In this document: in pieces, positions 18,968 through 27,907 of the stretch
Position numbering within the stretch: the stretch's first letter is position 1
Layout of the letters: the number at the start of each line of letters is the position of its first letter
NCBI RefSeq assembly: GCF_001750165.1
Contig: NZ_CP015411.1
Coordinates: forward strand, 592,001 to 656,000
Origin: Pseudoalteromonas luteoviolacea
GTDB lineage: Bacteria; Pseudomonadota; Gammaproteobacteria; Enterobacterales; Alteromonadaceae
Direction of reading: 5' to 3'
Length of the DNA stretch: 64,000 bases
Program-made: the position numbers and the translations under genes
Notes under the pieces: generated by a model
What the model was told of the DNA's origin: nothing
Databases searched by the model: none
The model's input: the letters and a program-made list of their open reading frames with translations, nothing else

Positions 18968-19915
18968 TTATACGACGCGGTTATGCTGTCTGCCGTTCAG
19001 ATAACTGGTGATATTGTCTGCGATACCCTGAATTAAACGAGTGATAGACTCATAACTTGCCCAAGCTGTGTGTGGTGTTAGCATTAAATTGTCACCTTTA
19101 TAAGTGACAAGCGGATTATCACTTGTGGCCGGCTCAATGGATAGTACGTCAACGCCTGCAGCTGCGATTTGCTTGGTTGCAAGAGCATCAGCCAAAGCTT
19201 GCTCATTCACAATGCCGCCACGTGCTGTATTAATTAAAATGGCATGCTTAGGTAAAAGCGCCAGTGTATGCGCGTTAAACAGGTTTTCGGTTTGTGGTGT
19301 CAGTGGGCAATGTATGGAGACGATATCTGCGATTTGCATTGCCTCTTCGAAAGCTACTCGCCCGCTGCGTGTTGCCTTGCTGTTGGGGCGCTCTGCAATA
19401 ATGACCTTGGCACCGAATGCCTCTGCGACTTTCGCGGTTGCTTGACCGAGGTTACCATACCCGACAATCACAAACTTTTTATCTGCAATATCATTAATAC
19501 TGTAGTCTAGACGACAAAACATCGGACTTTTCTGCCAAGCACCTTGCTGTGTGTCTGCCGCGTATCTATGTATATTACTCATCAAATTACCAAGCAATGT
19601 AAACGTGTGTTGCACGACAGAAGGTGTAGAGTAGCCAGCGACATTAGTAACAGCAATGCCTGCATCTTTTGCTGCGACTAAGTCGATATTATTGGTGCCC
19701 GTCGCTGCGACACAAATTAGCTTCAACTCTGTGGCGGTAGCAAAGTGCACAGCTGATAACTGTACTTTATTCGAAATAACAATATTGGCCTGCTGAATAC
19801 GGCTGTCGACTTCATTGGGCGTCGTGTGTTCGTAGGTGGTCACTGTCCCAAAAGCATGAAGTGGAGAAAGGTCGACGCCAGCTAAGGTCGCGGCATCTAA
19901 AACAACAATATTCAT
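18968..19915 (-). CDS. D-2-hydroxyacid dehydrogenase (glycerate dehydrogenase-like)
   Basis: NAD-dependent oxidoreductase of 315 residues interconverting a 2-keto acid and a D-2-hydroxy acid, most likely hydroxypyruvate/glycerate-type. The Rossmann motif is VGYGNLGQA, the catalytic Arg sits in INTARGG, the Glu in VDVLSIEP, and the His in LTPHTAWAS, so the catalytic triad is complete. Length fits the HprA/LdhA-like group. It faces away from the metal-response genes, and its start is only about 16 bp from the MerR-type promoter that points the other way. No reason was seen to link it to metals. Confidence 0.87.
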   Translation of the reverse strand: MNIVVLDAATLAGVDLSPLHAFGTVTTYEHTTPNEVDSRIQQANIVISNKVQLSAVHFATATELKLICVAATGTNNIDLVAAKDAGIAVTNVAGYSTPSVVQHTFTLLGNLMSNIHRYAADTQQGAWQKSPMFCRLDYSINDIADKKFVIVGYGNLGQATAKVAEAFGAKVIIAERPNSKATRSGRVAFEEAMQIADIVSIHCPLTPQTENLFNAHTLALLPKHAILINTARGGIVNEQALADALATKQIAAAGVDVLSIEPATSDNPLVTYKGDNLMLTPHTAWASYESITRLIQGIADNITSYLNGRQHNRVV

Positions 19916-19930
19916 ATTTTTATCTCGTTA

Positions 19931-19962
19931 TTGACTTTGGAGTAAACTCCAAGGTTTATACT
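19931..19962 (+). promoter_or_regulatory. MerR-family promoter with 20-bp spacer (ZntR/CueR-like box)
   Basis: -35 TTGACT at 19931 and -10 TATACT at 19957 are separated by 20 bp, the stretched spacing that MerR activators correct by DNA distortion. Inside the spacer is the perfect dyad TTGGAGT-AA-ACTCCAA. The layout closely resembles the E. coli zntA promoter. It reads toward the ZntR-like gene but lies about 240 bp before its start, giving a long leader. The zinc-responsive regulator next door is the obvious binder. Confidence 0.75.
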
Positions 19963-20199
19963 CAGTATTAGTGATGAATTTGACGAAACGGTGATGATAG
20001 ATTTTAGGGTCTTTTTTAATGCGGAAAATTAAAAATATCTTATTCACAACACCATTTGCAGAGTTCATTTGTGTTCGTTCAGCAAATTTGCGAAAGCCAG
20101 TGTATCACTTTTAGTGTTTATATTTTACCTAATATGGTTGTGGGTAAATATGATGGTATACAGATTGGTTGAAGGGTTTGTACTATTGGGTGGAAAGCA

Positions 20200-20622
20200 A
20201 TGACAATGTTTCGAATCGGACAGCTTGCCAAGCTTCTAGAAGTGTCTACCGATACATTAAGGTACTATGAGCAGCAGGGAATATTGGCGGCGAGTGAAAG
20301 AAGTGCTGCGGGATATCGTCTATATGATAAACAAGCGGTAGAAAGAATGCGCTTTATTGTGAGAGCAAAGGAAGTTGGGTTCAATCTCAAAGATATTCAA
20401 GAATTATTAAGTATTAAAATTGAAAAGCAAATGCACAGCTGTGAAGAGGTTAAGATACTCACGCTGCAAAAACGAGATTGGGTTAGAGAGAAGATAGCAG
20501 AGTTGAGCATGTTTGAACGTTCATTAACATTATTAGCCGATCAATGTTGTGGTGGTGATGAACCAGCAAATACATGCTCAATTTTGACTGCATTGGAGGA
20601 TTTAGATGACACTCATCAGTAA
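20200..20622 (+). CDS. zntR: ZntR-like MerR-family metal-responsive regulator
   Basis: MerR-family activator of 140 residues. The winged-helix domain is FRIGQLAKLLEVSTDTLRYY, followed by the dimerisation helix and a metal-binding C-terminus. Cysteines are at 81, 116, 117 and 126. Their spacing (35, 1, 9) equals that of ZntR Cys79, 114, 115 and 124, and SCEEVK and TCSIL.ALE match ZntR. The ZntR histidine ligand at 119 is replaced by Glu here. It probably senses Zn(II), possibly other divalent metals. It overlaps the permease gene by 17 bp, and a MerR-type promoter lies upstream at 19931. Confidence 0.82.
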   Translation: MTMFRIGQLAKLLEVSTDTLRYYEQQGILAASERSAAGYRLYDKQAVERMRFIVRAKEVGFNLKDIQELLSIKIEKQMHSCEEVKILTLQKRDWVREKIAELSMFERSLTLLADQCCGGDEPANTCSILTALEDLDDTHQ

Positions 20623-21898
20623 TTTTTGGCAGTTATTTGTCATTTCAGCACCTTGGTTAATGTTAGGGTTATTGTTGGCTGGGCTGTTGAATGTGTTTAT
20701 TCCTAAAGACTTTTTACAGCGTCACTTAGGTAAAGAAGGGTTGTGGACCACCATAAAAGCGGCGCTCATTGGTGCGCCGATGCCACTGTGTTCTTGTGGT
20801 GTCATTCCGGCTGCGATAGGACTGAGACGAGCAGGAGGATCTAAAAGTGCCACTACCGCATTTTTGGTGTCGACACCTGAAACTGGCGTAGATTCTATTT
20901 CGGTATCTTATGCGTTACTTGGACCATTTATGGCCATTATCAGGCCCATCGCTGCAGTCACCAGTGCAATTACGGCAGGGTTGTTAGTGGGACGAGAGCA
21001 TCAGGTTGAGGCTGATAAAGGCATATCAGAAAATGCGCCTACTAATCATGCTACGTGTTGTAGTAAAGCGCCTCCAGTGCCTGCGTCAACATGTGCTACA
21101 AAGTCTGAGGCGCCAAATGAGAAAAGCACTGCTTGTTGTAGTACAGAATCAGTTGTTGCCAAGGCGACATCATCTTCATGCGGTGGTTCAGAGCAGGTGA
21201 TGCAAGCTAATAAACAAGATGCCCCAGCACTTGCAAGCGAACAGTCGAGCTGTTGTGCATCTGACAATAAAAAAGAAAAACCAGAAGTAAGCACTTGCTG
21301 CGCTTCAAATGCCTCTAGTCAGAGCCGCCTTACAAACAAGCTTTGGCAGGCACTTAAATTTAGTTGTAACAAGCTGTTATCTGATACTATGGTTTGGCTT
21401 TTAATTGGTATATTCTTCGCTGCATTAGTCCAAACATTTGTGCCAACCGCGTTTCTAGCACAGTGGGGAGATGGCATTTTGGCCATGATAGTGGTTATTT
21501 TGATCAGTATTCCTATGTACATTTGTGCTACTGCCTCAACACCGATAGCTGCGGGTTTACTCTTAGCAGGAGTATCACCTGGTGCGGTGCTCGTGTTTAT
21601 GTTGGCAGGTCCTGCAACCAATGTGGCCACCATTGGGGTGGTTGCAAAAGAGCTGGGACGTCGCGCTGTTGCAGCCTATATCACAGCTGTGATAGGTGTC
21701 GCTATAGTGTTTGGCTTTTTAACGGATTACCTAGTCTCTCATTTTGGCTTTGAAGTGTCAGCCATGGCAGGGCATGAGCATCAAGTGTTACCAAGCTGGG
21801 TTAGTCAGCTCATGGCGCTATTGTTGGTGGTGCTAATGCTGCGCTTGTTTGCAATTGATATGAAGGAACGTTACACCACTTGGTGTGGTCAGACTTGA
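20606..21898 (+). CDS. Cysteine-rich permease, SO_0444-type Cu/Zn efflux
   Basis: Polytopic membrane protein of 430 residues in the YraQ/DUF318 permease group. Two membrane halves flank a hydrophilic cytosolic or periplasmic loop (about 132-245). The first half has MPLCSCGVIPAAIG and the second has the repeated-fold counterpart YICATASTPIAAG. The loop carries four CC pairs and two single Cys in a Ser/Ala/Lys-rich background, a probable metal-loading segment. It overlaps the ZntR-like gene, so regulator and transporter are translationally coupled. Expected role: export of zinc or a related metal. The substrate rests on the regulator's Cys pattern, not on the permease itself. Confidence 0.82.
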   Translation: MTLISNFWQLFVISAPWLMLGLLLAGLLNVFIPKDFLQRHLGKEGLWTTIKAALIGAPMPLCSCGVIPAAIGLRRAGGSKSATTAFLVSTPETGVDSISVSYALLGPFMAIIRPIAAVTSAITAGLLVGREHQVEADKGISENAPTNHATCCSKAPPVPASTCATKSEAPNEKSTACCSTESVVAKATSSSCGGSEQVMQANKQDAPALASEQSSCCASDNKKEKPEVSTCCASNASSQSRLTNKLWQALKFSCNKLLSDTMVWLLIGIFFAALVQTFVPTAFLAQWGDGILAMIVVILISIPMYICATASTPIAAGLLLAGVSPGAVLVFMLAGPATNVATIGVVAKELGRRAVAAYITAVIGVAIVFGFLTDYLVSHFGFEVSAMAGHEHQVLPSWVSQLMALLLVVLMLRLFAIDMKERYTTWCGQT

Positions 21899-21977
21899 TA
21901 TTCTTAGCATCCGAATAAAGAGCGAGATAGAATGAGCCGTTTTTTTGTCACACGCCTAGATCAGTAAGAGTAATTTA

Positions 21978-23075
21978 GTGGATAAATACGCAGATATCAG
22001 ACCATATAATGATGATGAAGTGCCCGCAGCCCTAGCGAGGTTATTGGCCGATGAGCAGTTTTTAGATGTAATTGCTGAGCATAACTTACCAAAGTGGCTG
22101 GCAGCCTTCTCTGCCATCAGCAGGCCTTTGGTAAAAGCAAAATTAAAGTCTAAATGGAAAACGGTCAATAATGTAGAGGCCGTACAAAATGAGGTGGCGC
22201 AATATCTGTCTATGCTGGTTGAGCGTACGACATCGAAAGTCACGTATTCAGGACTAGAACGTTTAGACAAAGATGCCGCGTATTTGTTTATTTCAAATCA
22301 CCGAGATATTGTACTCGATCCTGCGTTAGTGAACTGGGGCCTACACCAAAACAATTTGCCAACGGTGCGTATTGCCATTGGTGATAACTTGTTGCAAGTG
22401 CCTTACATTACAGAGCTCATGCGTTTAAATAAGAGCTTTATTGTGAAGCGTTCAGCAAAAGCGCCAAAAGAAATGCTCAAAGCGTTATCTCAGCTATCTG
22501 GCTATATTTATGATTCACTGCAATCAGGTAATTCAATTTGGATTGCCCAAAAAGAAGGCCGAGCAAAAGACGGCATTGATTATACCGATCCTGCGCTGTT
22601 GAAAATGTTGCAGTTACAAGGTCGACGTTTGAAAGAGCCTTTTGCTGATTATGTTCGTAAACTCAAAGTAGTCCCCGTTTCGATCTCTTATCAATATGAA
22701 CCATGTGCGTTAGCTAAAGCAAAAGAGCTTTACCATAAACAGCAATTTGGTGAATATCAAAAAGAGGAAGGGGAAGACATCAAGAGTATTATTGATGGTT
22801 TTAGTGCAGACAAAGGGAATGTACATGTCGCGTTTGGTACGCCGATCGAAGATGATTTTGAAACCCCTGAGGAGCTGGCGCAGATCATCGATAAGCAGAT
22901 CATTGATAATTACTATCTGCATTCAAGTAATTACCTCGCAGCGGGTGATAAAACAAACAGCAGCACCGAAGAAACTGCACGTTTCAATCAAAGTATTGAA
23001 ACATTGCCAAATGAGCTAAAAGAGTTTGTTTTGTCTATGTATGCACAGCCTGTGAAGCGCAAATCGACAATTTAA
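21978..23075 (+). CDS. 1-acyl-glycerol-3-phosphate acyltransferase-like protein
   Basis: PlsC-superfamily acyltransferase of 365 residues with a GTG start at 21978. The catalytic block is ISNHRDIVLDP; the histidine-to-aspartate spacing is one residue longer than the classic HX4D unless the first Asp serves. A substrate block WIAQKEGRAKDG and VVPVSISY follow, and the N-terminus opens with the unusual DIRPYNDDEVPAAL. No clear membrane helix is visible. It likely transfers acyl groups in phospholipid or lipid remodelling at the inner membrane. It is transcribed alone and ends in a strong terminator before the 6S RNA gene. Confidence 0.75.
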   Translation: MDKYADIRPYNDDEVPAALARLLADEQFLDVIAEHNLPKWLAAFSAISRPLVKAKLKSKWKTVNNVEAVQNEVAQYLSMLVERTTSKVTYSGLERLDKDAAYLFISNHRDIVLDPALVNWGLHQNNLPTVRIAIGDNLLQVPYITELMRLNKSFIVKRSAKAPKEMLKALSQLSGYIYDSLQSGNSIWIAQKEGRAKDGIDYTDPALLKMLQLQGRRLKEPFADYVRKLKVVPVSISYQYEPCALAKAKELYHKQQFGEYQKEEGEDIKSIIDGFSADKGNVHVAFGTPIEDDFETPEELAQIIDKQIIDNYYLHSSNYLAAGDKTNSSTEETARFNQSIETLPNELKEFVLSMYAQPVKRKSTI

Positions 23076-23102
23076 GAGATAACTAAACAGCATATATAAT
23101 AA

Positions 23103-23132
23103 GCCCATAGGACTGTGTTCTGTGGGTTTTTT
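23103..23132 (+). terminator. Terminator of the acyltransferase gene
   Basis: GCCCATAG and CTGTGGG(T) pair around a nine-base loop and are followed by a run of six T. Confidence 0.82.
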
Positions 23133-23189
23133 ATTATTCTAAATTGGGTAAACGCAAAGGGTAAGTAGATTACTTTGATAGTATGGTAG

Positions 23190-23370
23190 GTGTCCCCGGC
23201 TGCGTGGATGCGGATATAAGTCCTTGAACCCTAAGGTTCAAGGCGGAAAGCAACAACCCACCGTAGGCTTCTCGGTACATGCCAAGCTTGCGCAAAAGTG
23301 GATAAACTGCATTCCTAAAAAAAGTTTATCGGCTCAGGGACATAATCCACGGTCCAGCGAGCTAGGGAAC
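23190..23370 (-). ncRNA. ssrS: 6S RNA
   Basis: Regulatory RNA that mimics an open promoter and sequesters the sigma-70 RNA polymerase holoenzyme in stationary phase. On the minus strand the region shows 6S landmarks in order: GTCCCTGAGCCGATA near the 5' side, CGAGAAGCC, the hairpin CCTTGAACC-AGGGTTCAAGG, and GCAGCCGGGGAC at the 3' end, which pairs with the 5' GTTCCC. The ends are estimated from that closing stem and from a -10 TATACT at 23377-23382, about 7 nt upstream. Location next to ygfB-pepP-ubiH-ubiI matches other gammaproteobacteria, but the usual neighbours zapA and ygfA are not here. Confidence 0.9.
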
Positions 23371-23376
23371 AACTTT

Positions 23377-23405
23377 AGTATATAAGACAACATCGAATGC
23401 TTAAA
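23377..23405 (-). promoter_or_regulatory. Sigma-70 promoter of 6S RNA
   Basis: On the minus strand TATACT (23377-23382) is preceded 16 bp upstream by TTAAGC, giving a plausible -10/-35 pair with the start near 23370. The -35 is weak. Confidence 0.5.
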
Positions 23406-23536
23406 CCTTAAAATGAAAAAATCTTGCTTATTTACCGGCAAATCCATCTTCTGAGCATTGTCTGTGCAGGTTTTGCTTTTTTTCCATACAGGCAAGAACC
23501 TAATGTTGCTTGTCGGGTAAATTACTAGTGCTTCTG

Positions 23537-23561
23537 ACCCCCCTCAATTGCGGGGTTTTTT
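23537..23561 (+). terminator. Terminator-like hairpin upstream of ygfB
   Basis: ACCCC and GGGGT flank a ten-base loop and are followed by six T on the plus strand. No recognised plus-strand gene ends here. It may terminate a small RNA starting between 23400 and 23500, or attenuate the ygfB operon whose first gene starts 84 bp later. Confidence 0.5.
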
Positions 23562-23644
23562 CCTACAGAATAAGACAATGCATTGTAGTTGCTATACTTC
23601 GAGTGGTAGCATTAACCTTATCAAGTGAATGAGAATTAAGCCTT

Positions 23645-24208
23645 ATGATCGAATTAAAAGATTACCAACAAGCCCAGTTATTACTCGAAAAACACGGCAT
23701 CTTTGTCGCACCGGCAGAAGTGCATGGCACCATCAGCGGTATTTTAGCCTGTGGATTGAGTATTGATGATAAAGAATACCTAGGTTTACTCAGCGACGTA
23801 TTCAACGATGGCCAAGCATTTGGCGTTGAACTTAAAGACTTTTTAGCTGAGTTATACAAGCTTGTGGTAGAGCGCTTTAATGATCCTGAACACACCTTTG
23901 AAGTGTACTTACCAAATGATGATGAAGCCCTTATTGATCAAGCTAATGCCTTAGTATCTTGGGTATCTGGGTTTTTACTTGGATTTGGCTTAAAGCAAAA
24001 AGATTACGGCAAGCTGTCAGCTGATGTAAAAGAAGTGATCAGCGACTTCAGCGAGATCACTCGCCTTGATACGCATTTCGATGATACAGAGGAAGACCAG
24101 CAAGCATTTCATGAAGTGGTCGAGTATATTCGAGTTTCTGCGCTATTATGCTTTGCGGAGATGGGCCGAGAGCAAGGAAATGGCGCGACATCAAAAACAG
24201 TGCATTAA
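23645..24208 (+). CDS. ygfB: UPF0149 family protein YgfB
   Basis: Small acidic cytoplasmic protein of 187 residues in the YgfB/YecA family, all-helical, with characteristic GTISGILACG near the N-terminus and WVSGFLLGFGL in the middle. Homologues have been tied to gene regulation and stress tolerance in Pseudomonas, but the biochemical role is unclear. It is the first gene of the conserved ygfB-pepP-ubiH-ubiI operon, and pepP starts 3 bp after its stop. The C-terminus lacks the SEC-type zinc motif present in some YecA proteins. Confidence 0.9.
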   Translation: MIELKDYQQAQLLLEKHGIFVAPAEVHGTISGILACGLSIDDKEYLGLLSDVFNDGQAFGVELKDFLAELYKLVVERFNDPEHTFEVYLPNDDEALIDQANALVSWVSGFLLGFGLKQKDYGKLSADVKEVISDFSEITRLDTHFDDTEEDQQAFHEVVEYIRVSALLCFAEMGREQGNGATSKTVH

Positions 24209-24210
24209 TT

Positions 24211-25524
24211 ATGATAAAAAATGAAGAGTTTGTAGCACGTCGCGCGCGACTACTAAACAACCTAGATAATAACTCAGTGGCCATTATTCCGGCGGCGGCT
24301 GAAATTACACGTAGTCGTGATACCGAGTTTCCATTTCGCCAAGACAGTGACTTCTTTTACTTAACCGGCTTTAAAGAGCCGGATGCGGTACTGGTGCTGA
24401 GCAAAGATAAAGCAGGTAAGGGGCTGAGCACCTTGTTTTGTCGTAACAAAGATAAGTTGGCTGAAATTTGGCACGGTAGACGTGTCGGTTTTGAGCAAGC
24501 GAAAACCTTGTTTGCCATGGATGATACTCATGCACTGACAGAGCTTGATGATGAGCTGCTAAATTTAGTGAATGGCACCGCGACACTGTATTTTGGCCAA
24601 GGTACTTATCCAGATTTTGATGATAAAGTGTGGCGTTTACTGAGCACGCTGCGCGGCGCACCTAAAAAAGGGTATAGAGCCCCTGAGACCATTAAAGATA
24701 TTCGTCCGCTCGTACATGAAATGCGTTTGTTTAAATCCGCAGACGAAATCGCTGTAATGCGCAAAGCCGCAAAGATCAGTGCACAAGCGCATATTCGCGC
24801 GATGCAGTTTGCCAAGGCAGACGCCACTGAGTATCAATTAGAAGCTGAAATTCATCACCACTACGCGATGAATGGAGCGAGATACCCAGCGTATGGCACC
24901 ATTGTTGGCTCAGGCAATAACGCCAACATATTACACTACACCGAAAACAGCGACATATTAACGCAGGGCGATTTGATCTTGATCGACTCAGGCTGTGAAT
25001 TGGAAGGGTATGCTGCGGATATTACACGTACTTTTCCTGTCAGCGGACAGTTTAGTGAAGCACAGACAGAGATTTATAATCTGGTATTAAAATCTCAGTT
25101 GGCTGCATTTGAAGAAGTGAAGCCCGGCGGCACGCTGGTTAAAGCCAATAAGCAGGTTGTGCGTGTATTAACAGAAGGCTTGATTGAGCTTGGCATTCTC
25201 TCTGGCACTTTAGAAGAGCTAATAGAAACACAAGCGTGCAAGGCATTTTATATGCACGGAGTGGGCCACTGGCTTGGTTTAGACGTACATGATGTCGGTG
25301 AATATAAACTGGATGAGGCAGACAGACCGTTTGAGGCGGGCATGGTGTTGACTATAGAGCCGGGTTTATATTTTGACGAAGATGCTGAAGTACCAGAAAA
25401 ATACAAAGGCATTGGTGTGCGCATTGAGGATGATTTACTGATCACTCAAGATGGCCATGAAAACTTAACTGTTGATGTGCCAAAATCTATCGCTGAGATT
25501 GAAGCACTGATGCAAAAAGCCTAA
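24211..25524 (+). CDS. pepP: Xaa-Pro aminopeptidase PepP
   Basis: Dinuclear-metal aminopeptidase P removing an N-terminal residue that precedes proline. The start at 24211 lies 3 bp after ygfB and gives 437 residues, the E. coli PepP length. An N-terminal creatinase-like domain (FPFRQDSDFFYLTGF) precedes the pita-bread fold with metal ligands in LIDSGCELEGYAADITR, the histidine of HGVGHWLGLDVHD, the glutamate of TIEPGLYF and the final GVRIEDD. All five ligand positions look intact. Its co-transcription with ubiquinone genes is conserved, although no direct metabolic link is known. Confidence 0.95.
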   Translation: MIKNEEFVARRARLLNNLDNNSVAIIPAAAEITRSRDTEFPFRQDSDFFYLTGFKEPDAVLVLSKDKAGKGLSTLFCRNKDKLAEIWHGRRVGFEQAKTLFAMDDTHALTELDDELLNLVNGTATLYFGQGTYPDFDDKVWRLLSTLRGAPKKGYRAPETIKDIRPLVHEMRLFKSADEIAVMRKAAKISAQAHIRAMQFAKADATEYQLEAEIHHHYAMNGARYPAYGTIVGSGNNANILHYTENSDILTQGDLILIDSGCELEGYAADITRTFPVSGQFSEAQTEIYNLVLKSQLAAFEEVKPGGTLVKANKQVVRVLTEGLIELGILSGTLEELIETQACKAFYMHGVGHWLGLDVHDVGEYKLDEADRPFEAGMVLTIEPGLYFDEDAEVPEKYKGIGVRIEDDLLITQDGHENLTVDVPKSIAEIEALMQKA

Positions 25525-25548
25525 CTGCAAGATTTGGGAGTATCAGGC

Positions 25549-26727
25549 TTGCAACAATTCGACGTCCTTATCGTCGGCGGTGGCATGGCGGGTGCCACTG
25601 CTGCCGTCAGTATAAAAAAACAAATCCCCAATTGCCGTATTGCGGTGGTGGAAGCGTTTGCCCCAAAGGCACACAGCCACCCGAGCTTTGACGATCGCAG
25701 CATCGCGCTGGCTGAGCAATCGGTTGATTACTTGAGCAAATTGAATCTGTTCAATAAAACATGGCCTTTTAGCGAACGGATCTCGCAAGTTAATGTCTCT
25801 GATAGAGGGCACTTTGGTAAAGCGTCCATCACGCCAGAGGAATATCAAGTCGATGCGCTAGGCTATGTCGTGGAGGTAAACCCATACGGACAGTTTTTGC
25901 ATCAGCAATTACAAAGCCAAGATATCACCTTGTTTTGCCCTGCTAAGGTACAATCACTAACGCAGCACACCGAACATGTTGAAGTTGAACTCGATGCGGA
26001 GCAATCACCTGTTTTGCAAGCAAAACTCTTGGTGATAGCCGATGGTGCGCACTCGCCTACGCGGAATTTATTAAATTTAGAATTTGATAGTTTCCCTTAT
26101 GAGCAAGGGGCATTAATTGCCAATGTAAAAGTGTCACCGGGTCATCAAGGACAAGCGTTTGAGCGTTTTACATCACAAGGACCCATTGCACTGTTGCCTA
26201 TGAGTGACGACCGCTTCTCAGTTGCATGGTGCATGAACAAAGGTGCATTGGAAGAGGTACTCGCACTTGATGACACCGCCTTTCTAGCAAGATTGCAGCA
26301 AGAGTTTGGCTATCGAGGTGGTGTGTTTGAAGCTGTCGGAAAGCGCAGTCGCTATCCCTTAGTACACGGACGGATCTCCAGTGTTGTGCATCACCGCGTA
26401 GTGGTCATTGGTAATGCCGCGCACGCCATTCACCCCATCGCTGGGCAAGGCTTCAACTTGGGCATGCGTGACATTCAATGTCTAGTATCGCAACTACAGG
26501 CCTCGGACATTGTAACATGGGGCAATCATGCATTTACGCAGGCGTATAAGGTTGCCAGAGATCACGATATTGGTCGGGTGATGACGCTCACCGATGGTTT
26601 GGTACGGCTCTTTTCCAATGAGTCGCGCAGTGTGGCGTTTGGACGCAGCTGCGGTTTGATGATGATCAGTCTTTTCCCTACTTTAAAAGCACCATTGGCC
26701 AGACAGCTAATGGGTCGAGTGCAATAA
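25549..26727 (+). CDS. ubiH: 2-octaprenyl-6-methoxyphenol hydroxylase UbiH
   Basis: FAD-dependent aromatic hydroxylase of ubiquinone biosynthesis (C1 hydroxylation). I choose the TTG at 25549, which sits 8 nt after a GGGAG ribosome site and yields MQQFDVLIVGGGMAG; the TTG at 25534 overlaps that site. The FAD motif is VGGGMAGATAA, a central DGAHSPTRN matches the DG motif, and the second FAD/NADH site is GNAAHAIHPIAGQGFNLG. The product of 392 residues is normal. Downstream ubiI starts 11 bp later, so both hydroxylases are made together, probably as part of the Ubi complex. Confidence 0.9.
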   Translation: MQQFDVLIVGGGMAGATAAVSIKKQIPNCRIAVVEAFAPKAHSHPSFDDRSIALAEQSVDYLSKLNLFNKTWPFSERISQVNVSDRGHFGKASITPEEYQVDALGYVVEVNPYGQFLHQQLQSQDITLFCPAKVQSLTQHTEHVEVELDAEQSPVLQAKLLVIADGAHSPTRNLLNLEFDSFPYEQGALIANVKVSPGHQGQAFERFTSQGPIALLPMSDDRFSVAWCMNKGALEEVLALDDTAFLARLQQEFGYRGGVFEAVGKRSRYPLVHGRISSVVHHRVVVIGNAAHAIHPIAGQGFNLGMRDIQCLVSQLQASDIVTWGNHAFTQAYKVARDHDIGRVMTLTDGLVRLFSNESRSVAFGRSCGLMMISLFPTLKAPLARQLMGRVQ

Positions 26728-26738
26728 AAGGAGCTCTC

Positions 26739-27905
26739 ATGCAGCAAGTGCAAGTATGTATTGTTGGCGGTGGCTGTGTCGGTTTAACGTTGGCACTTGG
26801 GTTAGCACAACAAGATATATCGGTGATGGTGCTAGATGCGGGTAATGCCCCGAAGCCTATGGCTGAGGACTACAGTATGCGCGTTAGCGCAATTAGTTTG
26901 GCCAGTCAGCAGTTATTTGAATCACTCGATGTATGGCAGGATATTTTTGCCAGCCGCGCTACGCCTTATACCGCGATGGATGTCAGAGATGCAGATAGTT
27001 TTGGTAAAATCGCCTTTGATGCGCAGTCTTTGCAGCTGCCACAACTTGGTCATATCATCGAAAACGATGGGATCCGCTACGCGCTCTACAATAAATTGCA
27101 GACCTTTGACCATGTCACTTTGGCGTTTGATAGCCGTTATCAGACCATTCATCAAACTGAAACGGATGTGTTGATAACGATGGACTCAGGCATGCCCGTG
27201 ATGAGTAAATTGCTGGTGGCAGCAGATGGTGCGAACTCAGGTGTACGCAGGTTATTTGATATGCCGTTGAGCTTTTGGGATTACGATCACCATGCCATTG
27301 TGGCGACAGTAAAAACGGATTGCACGCATCAGAGTACTGCACGTCAGGTCTTTTTACCAACGGGTCCATTGGCGTTTTTGCCACTGGCTGAAGCGCATAT
27401 GCATTCTATTGTGTGGTCTACCTCGCCTGAGCATGCTGAGCAGTTAATGGCGCAAAGTCCCAGTGAGTTTAATAAATCTTTATCTGCAGCCATCGATATG
27501 CAATGTGGATTGTGTGAAGTGCAAAGTGAGCGAGCGGTATTTCCGCTGACCATGCGCTATGCCCAGCAGTGGCTTAAAGGCCGTGTGGTGTTAATGGGCG
27601 ACGCAGCACACACCATTCATCCACTGGCAGGGCTTGGCATGAATTTAGGTTTAAAAGATGCCGCGCACTTGATTAAAGCACTCGGTGAGCAAAGCCAAGA
27701 GTTCGCCGTACATAAAGTGCTGCGAGAATATGAGCGCGCGCGTAAGCTTGATGCGCAAAAGCACATCGCCATGATGCAGGGCTTAAAAGATTTATTTGAG
27801 GGCGCACACCCAGCTAAAAAACTGATCCGCGGCTTAGGGTTGAGCCTAGTGGATAACCTAGGCCCAATAAAAAGCTTATTTGTAAAGCAAGCGGTCGGGC
27901 ACTAG
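26739..27905 (+). CDS. ubiI: Ubiquinone biosynthesis hydroxylase UbiI/VisC
   Basis: FAD monooxygenase of the UbiH/COQ6 family, expected to catalyse C5 hydroxylation in ubiquinone synthesis. AAGGAG lies 7 nt before the ATG. Visible are the FAD motif VGGGCVGLTLAL, DGANSGVRRLF, and GDAAHTIHPLAGLGMNLGLKD. Its 388 residues match UbiI rather than UbiF, but these paralogues are close and the position assignment relies mainly on the conserved operon order ygfB-pepP-ubiH-ubiI. It ends 2 bp before the stop of the convergent LysR gene. Confidence 0.87.
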   Translation: MQQVQVCIVGGGCVGLTLALGLAQQDISVMVLDAGNAPKPMAEDYSMRVSAISLASQQLFESLDVWQDIFASRATPYTAMDVRDADSFGKIAFDAQSLQLPQLGHIIENDGIRYALYNKLQTFDHVTLAFDSRYQTIHQTETDVLITMDSGMPVMSKLLVAADGANSGVRRLFDMPLSFWDYDHHAIVATVKTDCTHQSTARQVFLPTGPLAFLPLAEAHMHSIVWSTSPEHAEQLMAQSPSEFNKSLSAAIDMQCGLCEVQSERAVFPLTMRYAQQWLKGRVVLMGDAAHTIHPLAGLGMNLGLKDAAHLIKALGEQSQEFAVHKVLREYERARKLDAQKHIAMMQGLKDLFEGAHPAKKLIRGLGLSLVDNLGPIKSLFVKQAVGH

Positions 27906-27907
27906 CG

